Source of the DNA: Pedobacter terrae
GTDB lineage: Bacteria > Bacteroidota > Bacteroidia > Sphingobacteriales > Sphingobacteriaceae
NCBI RefSeq assembly: GCF_900100705.1
Contig: NZ_FNCH01000001.1
Coordinates: 509,163-573,162 of the forward strand
Reading direction: 5' to 3'
DNA: 64,000 nucleotides
A program made the position numbers and the translations under genes. The notes under the pieces are model-generated. The model was given only the letters and a program-made list of their open reading frames with translations. It made no database searches and had not been told where the DNA came from. Positions 34,113 to 42,671 of the stretch are shown here, in pieces (positions within the stretch are counted from its first letter, which is position 1; each line of letters opens with the position of its first letter).

Positions 34113-34862
34113 CTATCTTTTTTTAGGTTTTATCTCAAAAATCTTCTGATCCATTGGAACAAGGCGGGTTCTCCCGCTAGAATTTTCCCTGTCTTTTGAA
34201 AAATAACTGCGTACCCGTTCCATGTCCAGCTCCTCTTTATCTACCCGAAAATACTTACATATCATCTTGACCCATACAATCGGAAATTTTGTAAGCATCA
34301 GCTTCTCTTCCTTGATTTTGAGATCAATCAATTGGTTAAAAATGTCATAAAGGGTCAACAGATGACCTTTAGGAATATCAATATATTGTTTGGTTTCCAG
34401 CTTTTTTGCAGTACTTAGATCATTTTTTAATTTGGCAATTTCCGATTGTTGCTTCCTGATTACTTCGTGCTGATCGGCGATAATTTCAGGGAGGGTCTTT
34501 TGGGTATGCCACTGGTCAATGGAGCGAAGATACTTTTGGAAAGTTGTAAGCTTATCTAGTATCTCCATATCCAGCGCATGGCTTGAATTAAAGGGGTTTT
34601 TACGCTCAATAAAATTAATACGCCTTAGCACAATCTGCCAGACAAAAGTGAAAAATTCCTCTTCACCATCTGACTTTTTTCCTAGAAAATAAACAAGGTG
34701 ATATTGATAAAATGCCCGATATTCCAGTTCGGGTAATGTAAATAGTTTTTTGATGAAAAGATTATCCTCGAATCCATTTTTCAACCCCGTGAAAACACCT
34801 ATATCATATGGATGGGGATTGAGGTTAAAGGCTTCGTGCGGTTTGAAATATTTATTGGGCAT
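34113..34862 (-). CDS. Island-borne protein of unknown function (RteC-like layout)
   Basis: A 249-residue protein. The N-terminal part is helical and aromatic (residues 20-115), then a coiled coil (about 120-155, EVIRKQQSEIAKLKNDLSTA), then a C-terminal basic domain (FPIVWVKMICKYFRVDKEELD, split IVWVKMICKYF and RVDKEELD) that may bind DNA. It recalls RteC-type regulators of Bacteroidota conjugative elements in size and place but I cannot confirm this. A 124-base piece of a close homologue survives in island 1 (2440-2563). Confidence 0.6.
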   Translation of the reverse strand: MPNKYFKPHEAFNLNPHPYDIGVFTGLKNGFEDNLFIKKLFTLPELEYRAFYQYHLVYFLGKKSDGEEEFFTFVWQIVLRRINFIERKNPFNSSHALDMEILDKLTTFQKYLRSIDQWHTQKTLPEIIADQHEVIRKQQSEIAKLKNDLSTAKKLETKQYIDIPKGHLLTLYDIFNQLIDLKIKEEKLMLTKFPIVWVKMICKYFRVDKEELDMERVRSYFSKDRENSSGRTRLVPMDQKIFEIKPKKR

Positions 34863-34978
34863 GGTTTCCGGCTTAGTTTTTTTAATGAATTATAATCATT
34901 TTCTACTTAAACTTGGCATTTATTAAACATTGTCAATAAGATAGTATACTTTATTTGGCAATTGATCATTGATAATAA

Positions 34979-35233
34979 CTAATAAGTACTGAAACCATTT
35001 ATCCTCATGTGCAATCTCCTTAATAGTTTATCCCAGTTTTGCTGTATGAAAAGACCTGGTTTATTGGCCGTCATAATTCGGTTTTTAATAATAACAAGAA
35101 AGCCAAGATATGACATCAATAATCCTTCATTAAAGGCATCTGCTTTATAGCAAAGCACTGCGTTTCTTAATAAATGTTTGGCATTATCCGGAAAAAGCCC
35201 AACTTCAATCCATCCTTCAATTTTAAGCTTCAT
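34979..35233 (-). pseudogene. Probable truncated gene, unknown
   Basis: 84 residues starting MKLKIEGWIEVGLFPDNA with a coherent helical segment (LLRNAVLCYKADAFNEGLLMSYLGFL, two helices). After about residue 65 the sequence becomes unlike a protein and ends abruptly. Such N-termini usually begin much longer accessory proteins, so this is likely a remnant. Function unknown. Confidence 0.45.
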
Positions 35234-35305
35234 ATTGTTTTATATTAGCTAAAATAAAAGAAGTTTCCATGATTAAGAATTCTTAATTATTTATAAATTG
35301 GCGAT

Positions 35306-35554
35306 ATGAACGTATTTCAAAAAGAATGGATCGAATTACTGATCAAACAAGATTTCCCAGAATGGAATATTGGTGAAGATGGAAATGATATTTTGGTGAA
35401 AATTCCGGACAGCCAGGATCTACAACTTGTAATAGACAATTTCCCAGAAACAATTTTGGCTATACAAAGTGAAATCACAAACCCACCACGAAGACTTAAG
35501 TTTTTAATTGGCAATTCTAAGACTAGTGGTTCATTCGAAATTAACCCTAAATAA
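35306..35554 (+). CDS. Small hypothetical protein
   Basis: 82 residues, acidic, with no signal peptide or membrane segment. Coherent amphipathic composition (WIELLIKQDFPEWNIGE at the start). It lies alone on the plus strand between minus-strand genes, ending 21 bases before the stop of the HNH gene. Not recognised; possibly part of the defence cargo. Confidence 0.5.
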   Translation: MNVFQKEWIELLIKQDFPEWNIGEDGNDILVKIPDSQDLQLVIDNFPETILAIQSEITNPPRRLKFLIGNSKTSGSFEINPK

Positions 35555-35575
35555 TAATTAAATAGCCTTTAGAGG

Positions 35576-36709
35576 CTATTTAAAAAATTCAGGAATAACT
35601 TGCCCTAATACGTCTTTTGTGAGTTTTGCCATGGGTCTTTTATTATAATCATGTTCATGGTAATAATTCCCAAAATAGAACTGGTAAAATTCAGACTTAT
35701 TAGTGCTTAAGGTGCCAAATAGTTTTTTCAATGAATTTGCCTGACCTCTGCTGTAGACATCGGCTTTGTGTACCAATTCACCAACAATATCGGTGTGTGC
35801 ATTGTAGACATCCTCAATCTTGAAGAGATTGTTATTACCCTCAGTTGAAGCACTTCCAAAAATTTTTCTCCTTTTGGGATTAAAATTTGACATCGCGTCC
35901 TGTAAAACCACTTTGTAATTCCTAGAATCACTAATATTCGGATATAAATCTGAGATCACAATTCTAAAAAGCGCATCAGAACCAAATCCATCTAAGTAAG
36001 GATGTAAGTGAGTATCATGCATTATTGTAGTTGCATTCTTTAAAGTACAGTTACAATAATAACAAGACGGGATCAGGTTATAAAAGTTCAGCGGAAGAAA
36101 CGGGTGTTTAGACTGTGAGAAAAAATGATCATAAGTTGGACGGATAATCTGTTGCCCACCTTCCTTCATCACCGTATTAATGTAAACCCTGTTACAATAT
36201 GGGCAAGCATTTAAGCCAAGCTTGGTCGAAATGTCATAAGAAAAAGCACCAAACAAATCGTAATCAAGAATGATATTAAGGAATTTGAAAATAGTTAAAT
36301 CATCATCTTGCTTATTAATGTTAAAGTATGCCTGCAAAGCTAAATCCTTATCATAGGCTTCCAGCGGTTCCACCAAAATAAGTTCTTTAAGGTTACCCTC
36401 ATCCTTTAAAAAGGCTAAAATATCATAGAGTTTCTGAGGATTGGCAGTAATCCAAGGTTCAACATTTGCAGGTATTGCTAAGTTATGATCGGATGCTCTC
36501 TTTATTTTTAGCGTTAAAAAGAAAGATAAGATTGAATTTTTAGTATTACCATTTACGGGTGAATCTATTACCTCCTGAAAATTAATTTTTTGAGTAAAAT
36601 AATCAAGCGCAATCTCTACGAATTCAATACGAGTGTTAATCTTAGGTATTATAGCCTTATAATACGTATTAGCGATATCTTTTAACGCCAGATGTTCAAT
36701 TTTGATCAT
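35576..36709 (-). CDS. HNH endonuclease, PtuB-like (Septu-type defence)
   Basis: A 377-residue protein with a C-terminal-half HNH domain: zinc Cys pair C169/C172 in ACPYCNR, D194-H195 of the first H, Asn in LNFYNLIPS and the second Cys pair C216/C219 in SCYYCN. The N-terminal 160 residues are helical. It is coupled by a 14-base overlap to a large ATPase with ABC-type motifs. This pair matches the Septu plan (PtuA ATPase, PtuB HNH nuclease) used against phages. PtuB is usually shorter, so this may be a subtype. Confidence 0.78.
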   Translation of the reverse strand: MIKIEHLALKDIANTYYKAIIPKINTRIEFVEIALDYFTQKINFQEVIDSPVNGNTKNSILSFFLTLKIKRASDHNLAIPANVEPWITANPQKLYDILAFLKDEGNLKELILVEPLEAYDKDLALQAYFNINKQDDDLTIFKFLNIILDYDLFGAFSYDISTKLGLNACPYCNRVYINTVMKEGGQQIIRPTYDHFFSQSKHPFLPLNFYNLIPSCYYCNCTLKNATTIMHDTHLHPYLDGFGSDALFRIVISDLYPNISDSRNYKVVLQDAMSNFNPKRRKIFGSASTEGNNNLFKIEDVYNAHTDIVGELVHKADVYSRGQANSLKKLFGTLSTNKSEFYQFYFGNYYHEHDYNKRPMAKLTKDVLGQVIPEFFK

Positions 36710-38648
36710 TTTTCTTCTGGTTTCTAATGCTCTTTAACATATCGAGTTCGGTAGAACGCGATTCAATAATTTCATCTATAAGATTAAAATCAGCTTTAGA
36801 AGCTACCAGTTCAAGTATCTTGGTCTTTAAAAACTGCTCACCAATTAGGTTAACTTTGTTTTTATAAACTTTATGATATTTTTCTCTCGTAATTTTTCTT
36901 GTCTTTTTAATCTCCTTAATCAATCCCTGGATATACTCCCTTGCATGTTCACCCATCAACCCATCCTGTAAGAAAAATGAATTGGTAAACAATTCGTGAA
37001 TGTTTGCTCCAAGTGTTTCTGTTTGAATTTCATCGCTTGGCAGGCCACAATTGCCAGAGTCATCTTTTCGAAGAAAAACTAAATTCTGTTTAGGAAGATC
37101 AGAAACTATAAAAGGTGAATGTGTTGTTAATATAATTTGAACCTGATTCTTTGCAAACATAATTTTTACACAATCTAACAGCCAGGTCAAAAAGAATTTT
37201 TGCCATTGGGGGTGAAAATACAATTCCCCTTCATCAATCAGTAGCATCAAAGGTTTATCTTTTACTGCCCTCTTTATTTCATGCAAGCGGGAAAAGAAAT
37301 TTAGTTGAGCCTCTTCGCCAGCACTCAGGCCATCGTAGCCCCAACTGTAATTTAAGAAAATGATATCTTCCGTATGTTTTAATTGAAATACATTGAATAT
37401 AAGACCTAAAAGATTATAATCTATTTTAAATACAAAACTTTGCAAATCTTTTAAATAGAGATTATCATCAATCATGGTAGCCTTATCAAGGGCATTCTGT
37501 AATTTTTTACCTAAAATCTGATGAACAATCTCCACCTGCTCGTCATCCTGCTTTATCTGTAGTCCATCCATGAATTTTCGAATCTCAGGAAAAACCTCCT
37601 CTGCATTCTCAACCAAGTCTTTAAGTGCATCCTTAACCGCATCTCGGCCTTTAAAATTCTCATCTTTTAGGATATTATGACGGATCGAATGATAGAATGC
37701 ACATAAATAAAGTATGTCTACAAAGGCTCTTTTTTTATCCAAATCAACATACAACTGATTGGTCGCTTTTTTGTGAAACGCGGCCAGTCCAGCATTATTA
37801 AAATATAAGCTATGCTGCCCGTCGTTGTCAATAAGATAATCGTAATCATCAAAGTTAAAGCTAATGGTCATTTTTTCTGGAAGATTTAGCTTATGAATCA
37901 ATACAGCATTAGCTGGTGCGGCTAAAAAGCGAACATTACTTTGTAGCTCCTCATTATAGAAATCAGTTAAATGGGAATGATAAAGTAATATCTTTTTGTC
38001 AATTTTAGCTGGTTTTTGAATTGCTTTGTTTTCAAGCTTGGTAACCTGTTTATTTAAATACTTATCAAGTAAGAACGTGGTAGAATAATTCTGAATCCCA
38101 TGATAAATGCTTTCAGGATGCCTCTCAAAACTATTGGTAACATAACCACAAGCCATGTTTTTAAACTCGAAATTAAGTCCGTTAACACGGCCATGATCAT
38201 CAGCCATACGGTTAATATTATAGGGCCTGGGGTTTTCAAATTTATATTTACCGGAGGCCTGATTTGTCGTTTTTAAAGTTACTGGTAGCGCCATCATTTC
38301 CTCTACACCTCCTTTTTGATAAAAATAGGTAGAAACGACTTTTGATTCTGGATCTAAAAAGGAAAAGATTAATGGACACGTTAAGCGTGGCAGACGACCA
38401 TACAACATTTTTATACAATGCATTAACGTCGATTTTCCAGATCCATTTTTTCCAACTATTCCAGTTACACTAATGGATGCTCCTTCAAAAATATCCTGGT
38501 AATCTTCATTTAATGTAATATCGATATCGAACCAATATCCATTGTCATTAGGCTTCGGGGTAATAGTAAAGTTAAGATCAGAACTGAAACTGAATCCTTG
38601 CTGTTTAATCTTTCTATAGTCAAGAATCCAAAGGTATAAGAGCCGCAT
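36696..38648 (-). CDS. AAA/ABC-type ATPase, PtuA-like (Septu-type defence)
   Basis: A 650-residue OLD/RecF/PtuA-type ATPase. Walker A GKNGSGKS (66-73), ABC signature LSAGE (441-445), Walker B LLIDEGE with D472/E473, and H-loop His510 in LTTHSP. The insert between 90 and 430 is helical. No TOPRIM domain is seen, so the nuclease function would come from the HNH partner encoded next. First gene of the pair on the minus strand. Functional assignment rests on architecture and pairing. Confidence 0.8.
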   Translation of the reverse strand: MRLLYLWILDYRKIKQQGFSFSSDLNFTITPKPNDNGYWFDIDITLNEDYQDIFEGASISVTGIVGKNGSGKSTLMHCIKMLYGRLPRLTCPLIFSFLDPESKVVSTYFYQKGGVEEMMALPVTLKTTNQASGKYKFENPRPYNINRMADDHGRVNGLNFEFKNMACGYVTNSFERHPESIYHGIQNYSTTFLLDKYLNKQVTKLENKAIQKPAKIDKKILLYHSHLTDFYNEELQSNVRFLAAPANAVLIHKLNLPEKMTISFNFDDYDYLIDNDGQHSLYFNNAGLAAFHKKATNQLYVDLDKKRAFVDILYLCAFYHSIRHNILKDENFKGRDAVKDALKDLVENAEEVFPEIRKFMDGLQIKQDDEQVEIVHQILGKKLQNALDKATMIDDNLYLKDLQSFVFKIDYNLLGLIFNVFQLKHTEDIIFLNYSWGYDGLSAGEEAQLNFFSRLHEIKRAVKDKPLMLLIDEGELYFHPQWQKFFLTWLLDCVKIMFAKNQVQIILTTHSPFIVSDLPKQNLVFLRKDDSGNCGLPSDEIQTETLGANIHELFTNSFFLQDGLMGEHAREYIQGLIKEIKKTRKITREKYHKVYKNKVNLIGEQFLKTKILELVASKADFNLIDEIIESRSTELDMLKSIRNQKKNDQN

Positions 38649-39364
38649 AATTAAATATTTTTGTTATTCTCAAATGTAGACATCTAAACCAAAATTTACT
38701 AATTGCTATCTTAAATTATGTTGCCATTACCAGTCGGAGCATTTGCTATAGCTATCGAATCAAAATCTTTGTTTATGTATGATATAAACTCTTTATTACG
38801 AAATATGTAAAAACGAACTCTCAAAATACTTTAGAAAGGATGGTAGCTACTGCCGGGAGTCGAATAAAAAAACAAGCTTACCCATTTAGATACAAACTGT
38901 TATATTTAGATTATAGCATTTGCAAACAAAAGTTTTTTGAAAAAAAAGGGGCATTATTTGGGGAGTTCGAATTTCAAAGCCAATTAAAGATATTGCAAAC
39001 GTTGATTTTTACACGAAGTGGAAATCCAGCGGAACAAAAAAAACAAAACACTGTAAGTCAATAACTTACAAGTACTTATTTTATACAGTCAATTTCAATG
39101 ACAGTTTTAATAAATATATCTCATCAATACTCTATTATCTTAAGATAATATTTTCGCATTTTATTATTCAAATTGTATACGTTAGGAGCTAAACTAGGCT
39201 ACCAAAACAAATTATGTGATTATATCCTGCATTAAAAATCCCTTTATCAATCTGAATATCTCCTATATGCATTTCGATTCAAAGCTTTGTAAGATTATTA
39301 GCTAAATTTGAGGCTAACAATAATAAAATCACTAACCCACATATTAATCAAATATACTTTACTA
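38649..39364. other. Intergenic across the right end of island 2
   Basis: AT-rich, no gene. It contains the right-end repeat (38886-39036) and, just beyond, gtaagtcaataacttac (39053-39069), the exact inverse of 1947-1963 near the left end of island 1. Confidence 0.45.
38886..39036 (+). repeat. Island right end, class A, copy 2 (decayed att core)
   Basis: Homologous to 12684-12836 over about 150 bp. The att core has decayed to gaaatccagcggaaca at 39021-39036, and no terminator follows. Confidence 0.78.
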
Positions 39365-39796
39365 CTATTTAAATTCTATCAGATCACCTGTATTAGAAAA
39401 GCGATAATCGAAACGGCCAAGACGCAATACTACGTCACCTGTTCCATTGCCGCTGATGACCTGATAACGTCCATAATTAATTTCCTGAAATGCCAACCTA
39501 GTTATCGGATACCCATAATGACAAACTCGGATCATATGGAGGTTAACCAAACCGCTATCATAGGTATGCAAGGGAATGAATTCATTGCCAAAAGCGTTAG
39601 GAATTGCTGACCAGGCCTTGGATTGGATATTGATTTCCTTTTGCGCACCAAAATCGTCGCCCGACCGGTACTTATAAGCAGCACGGGCCAGAATATCATA
39701 AACCGTTTTATTGACCTGTTTTAATTCTTTAAGCGTAGGCAGAGGCGTCACCTCCCTATTCAACGGCCTGTTCGAAAGGACGCTGCATGAGACCAC
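39365..39796 (-). CDS. Hypothetical protein, possibly truncated at its N-terminus
   Basis: 143 residues. The C-terminal half looks like a small beta-rich domain (YQVISGNGTGDVVLRLGRF, then FDYRFSNTGDLIEF). There is no signal peptide. It is divergent from the orphan gene that starts at 39947, in the same less AT-rich tract, so the two could form a module. Not recognised. Confidence 0.45.
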   Translation of the reverse strand: MVSCSVLSNRPLNREVTPLPTLKELKQVNKTVYDILARAAYKYRSGDDFGAQKEINIQSKAWSAIPNAFGNEFIPLHTYDSGLVNLHMIRVCHYGYPITRLAFQEINYGRYQVISGNGTGDVVLRLGRFDYRFSNTGDLIEFK

Positions 39797-39946
39797 TTAA
39801 CCAGCAATAAAAATACACGGTAAAAGACCCATAGCTGATATGGTGCTTTTTGTTTCTTCTTGCTGAAGTTTTTAAGAAAACATTTGGACAGAGTTTATTT
39901 TTATATCAAATTTGTTAAAAATTTAACTCTCCAAAACATTAACGTT

Positions 39947-42238
39947 ATGACGCTCACAATCTCTGGTCACTTACAATTGTTAAGTACCGAAAATACGGGT
40001 ACAATTGCTGCATTAAATGGGCAGCAAAAAGTACTCGCCACCACCTCTACTACTGCCGACGGCCGCTTTACGCTGAATGCGGTGATTACTGATCCCGGAT
40101 GCAGATTATATGGTTTTCCAGGACAATCGTTAACCGATGACGCCATCGCTTCAACGCTACAAACAACAGGCGCGGTGCATTATGAAGCCCTGATTCCTGA
40201 GACCAGATCTCCCTGGATTACTTTATACCTGAATGCGGGCTCATCCATGGTAGCTGCGGCCCACAGAGCCAATGTGGAGGAAAACGAAGTACAAAAAAAG
40301 GTAAAATCTTTACTTTTCGGGGAAGCTGTTGGTTTATTTATGCCCGGATATACTGCCGATTTCATTGCACACATTGCTCATCCTGAAGTTTTCGATGCCA
40401 GTCTGTTCCTGTCAAAATCGTTGGAGGCAGGCGGACCAGACGCCCTGTCAGATCAATTGCTAAATCAAACTGATCCAGAAAAGAATGGAACACCACTGTT
40501 CGCAACACCAAAGGCAGCATCTGTGGGGACAGAAGCGCCGATATCAGCAACTGAAGCCCCTTCAGCTATTATAATTCCGCCTTCTGCCACCTGGGCATGT
40601 AATGTTCCACAGTGGATGGATACATTGGATGCTGAAGGTGGGGTATATACAGACACGATGACCACCCTATCCGAAGTGTCTGATGGTCTTGCCGCGAGCG
40701 TCGGAACTGAAGCTGCCGGACTTAGCCTGAAGGATCTGGCAACCAACATCGGTAAATCAGCCGCAGGAAGTCTGGTTTCTTTCGCAGCTTCCCAGCTTTT
40801 TGGCCTGTTGGAAGGATGGATTTTTGGACAACCTGTAAATCCGGTATTGGAAATACTGCAAAACATCTCAAAACAATTGCAAACGGTGATCAATAACCAG
40901 ATACAAATGCTGAATGACCTTAATGCAATTATGAATGTATTGCACACCATCCAGCAAAATGCCATTTTAGAACACTTAACTCAGCCGCTAACCACGATTC
41001 AGACGAACGTACAAAACGCGTATAATTTTAGTATCAGCAGCAATTCCGGGGTCCCGTCTGCAACGCTGACAACCGCTGCCGGTAACATCACCGACCCCAA
41101 TGTGGGGGTCATCTGGGCTTTGCAGGACATGCACAATCTGATTACCGGGGCCAGCGGTGAGATGCCACTTCCCCAAGCCGTATTTCAGTGTTATCCAAAG
41201 CTAGCCAGTGTTAACGGACTGAACCAAAATTTCCTTTCTAATGAGAACTTTTATTTAAAGATACAAGGCCTGTATCACTACTATGCAAGTGTCCAAACTC
41301 AGGGCGTTCAATTGGTCATGCAAGCGTACAATTATCTGGAGAACCAAAGTATTTCTAACAATAGTACCCCATATCCCGCAAGCCCCTATGCAATCAGTTA
41401 TTACAACAACTGGCTCATCGGTGGATCAACAGCAAACGGTGCAACACCGAACCTGGTCATCCAGCGCGAGGGGTATCGTTCCTGCTTTCAAACCTATTAT
41501 CAAAACTTTCAGGGATATATGGGTGCACTACCGGATGATATGGCAATTTGCCTGATTCCGCATTCCCGCGGACAAGTAGCCCCTATTTACTACAGCATTG
41601 AAGGGGGATTTTTGGTGCTTGGCTATGTGTCGTATTTATTGCGAATCTGGACAGGTGGGACAAACGTACTTGATAATCAGCAGTTTGGAACACTTGGAAA
41701 CTGGGGGTTGCCAGCGGTTTTACAGAACGCTTTTCACTATCCATCTCCGCAAGATCTTAAAAATATGTTAGGACAAGGCCTGGGCAGTGGGTTTTACAAC
41801 GGAAATTATTATTCTTACCTGCACGATCAGGGTTTTACAGACGATTCGGCAACATATGGCACTAATTATTTCCAGCAGGTTACCATATGGACGAATACCT
41901 ATGGCAATTATTATTCGGGCAATTTCTGGCGATATAATTGGCCTTCATGGACACCCGCCTATAACCCGATCGATATTCATAACGTCAAGCTCCAAATGGA
42001 AGGTATGACACCTCCCCCACCACATTATTGCGGGATTCAAGGTACGCTGCCAATCGGCATACAATTACAAGGAAACACGACAGGTAATTTAAATACAGGT
42101 TTTTATTCTTCTAATCCATACCATCCGCATCAGGACGCGGCGGCCTGGGACGCACCAACCAACCAGATTTACGGTGGGTTGATCGTTGCTGAGGTCAGCA
42201 CTTTTACAGGTGAACCTCATCCTAGCTTAAAAGCATAA
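39947..42238 (+). CDS. Orphan 763-residue protein, possible pore-forming or surface protein
   Basis: I do not recognise this protein. The frame opens at a TTG at 39860 but I use the ATG at 39947. No signal peptide is seen. Order (from that ATG): a beta-rich start (about 1-95), a helical part, a low-complexity Ala/Pro/Thr linker (about 185-225), a hydrophobic stretch (about 275-300, SLVSFAASQLFGLLEGW) directly before long amphipathic helices rich in Asn/Gln (about 305-365), and a large C-terminal part (390-763) very rich in Tyr, Asn, Gly and Trp. A hydrophobic hairpin before long helices recalls alpha-helical pore-forming toxins, but this is only a resemblance. Codon and base use are richer in GC than neighbours. 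It lies between two tRNA-Lys remnants. Confidence 0.7.
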   Translation: MTLTISGHLQLLSTENTGTIAALNGQQKVLATTSTTADGRFTLNAVITDPGCRLYGFPGQSLTDDAIASTLQTTGAVHYEALIPETRSPWITLYLNAGSSMVAAAHRANVEENEVQKKVKSLLFGEAVGLFMPGYTADFIAHIAHPEVFDASLFLSKSLEAGGPDALSDQLLNQTDPEKNGTPLFATPKAASVGTEAPISATEAPSAIIIPPSATWACNVPQWMDTLDAEGGVYTDTMTTLSEVSDGLAASVGTEAAGLSLKDLATNIGKSAAGSLVSFAASQLFGLLEGWIFGQPVNPVLEILQNISKQLQTVINNQIQMLNDLNAIMNVLHTIQQNAILEHLTQPLTTIQTNVQNAYNFSISSNSGVPSATLTTAAGNITDPNVGVIWALQDMHNLITGASGEMPLPQAVFQCYPKLASVNGLNQNFLSNENFYLKIQGLYHYYASVQTQGVQLVMQAYNYLENQSISNNSTPYPASPYAISYYNNWLIGGSTANGATPNLVIQREGYRSCFQTYYQNFQGYMGALPDDMAICLIPHSRGQVAPIYYSIEGGFLVLGYVSYLLRIWTGGTNVLDNQQFGTLGNWGLPAVLQNAFHYPSPQDLKNMLGQGLGSGFYNGNYYSYLHDQGFTDDSATYGTNYFQQVTIWTNTYGNYYSGNFWRYNWPSWTPAYNPIDIHNVKLQMEGMTPPPPHYCGIQGTLPIGIQLQGNTTGNLNTGFYSSNPYHPHQDAAAWDAPTNQIYGGLIVAEVSTFTGEPHPSLKA

Positions 42239-42250
42239 GATCACTAATAA

Positions 42251-42283
42251 AGTGGTTCGAGTTTTGTGCCCAGCGGGTTCACA
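42251..42283 (+). repeat. tRNA-Lys 3'-end remnant, class B, copy 1
   Basis: cccagcgggttcaca (42269-42283) matches 14 of 15 bases of the tRNA-Lys 3' end. The preceding tggttcgagttttgt recurs with one change at 54083-54097. A terminator follows, as after the real tRNA genes. Confidence 0.7.
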
Positions 42284-42288
42284 TCTAG

Positions 42289-42327
42289 GGACAAGTCAGA
42301 AAACATCTGATTTGTCCTATTTTTTTG
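42289..42327 (+). terminator. Terminator hairpin after class B remnant
   Basis: ggacaagtcag pairs with ctgatttgtcc (one G-T), then tat and seven T. Position relative to the att remnant copies that of a tRNA terminator. Confidence 0.75.
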
Positions 42328-42671
42328 CCTTGTAAAGTCTTTTCAAACAGCAAAATAATACTCCATTGATTCTCAGGAGTAAAAACTTCTAAAAGTGATT
42401 ATTCTAGTCAAGTAATGTCAATGACGATTGGTTAGAACGCACTTCTCGCTTCTTTCAGATTATAGAACTTATTATTGATAATCTGAAACGATTAACAGCC
42501 GTGCTAGGGCCGCAGATGGAGTTGGTTACATACGCGTGGTCAAATCGAATCCTTATTTTGCAGTTCTATCCATATTAGGCGTATGTATCAATTTGTTCCC
42601 GTAGGCACTAAAGGCTTGGAGGGTATAGTCATCAGGAACTTAATTTTTTTTAAAAAAAAAGGGATTGGATT

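Larger units (their letters stand above)
29479..39036 (+). mobile_element. Genomic island 2 in tRNA-Lys (mobilizable, carries defence genes)
   Basis: The left end is the tRNA-Lys 3' end followed by an intact integrase. The right end at 38886-39036 is homologous to the right end of island 1, with a decayed core (gaaatccagcgg). Inside are a DUF6922/AbiEii pair, relaxase and MobC remnants with a candidate oriT, small DNA-binding proteins, an unknown regulator-like gene, and a Septu-like ATPase/HNH pair. The relaxase truncation suggests it could move only with help. Confidence 0.8.
42239..42671. other. Intergenic with att remnant and terminator
   Basis: It holds the class B attachment remnant (42251-42283) and its hairpin. 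The rest, to 42671, shows no gene. Confidence 0.4.

Noticed and set aside
39308..39610. Plus-strand frame opposite the 143-residue gene
   Set aside because: The minus-strand frame has the more protein-like composition; this one looks like its shadow.
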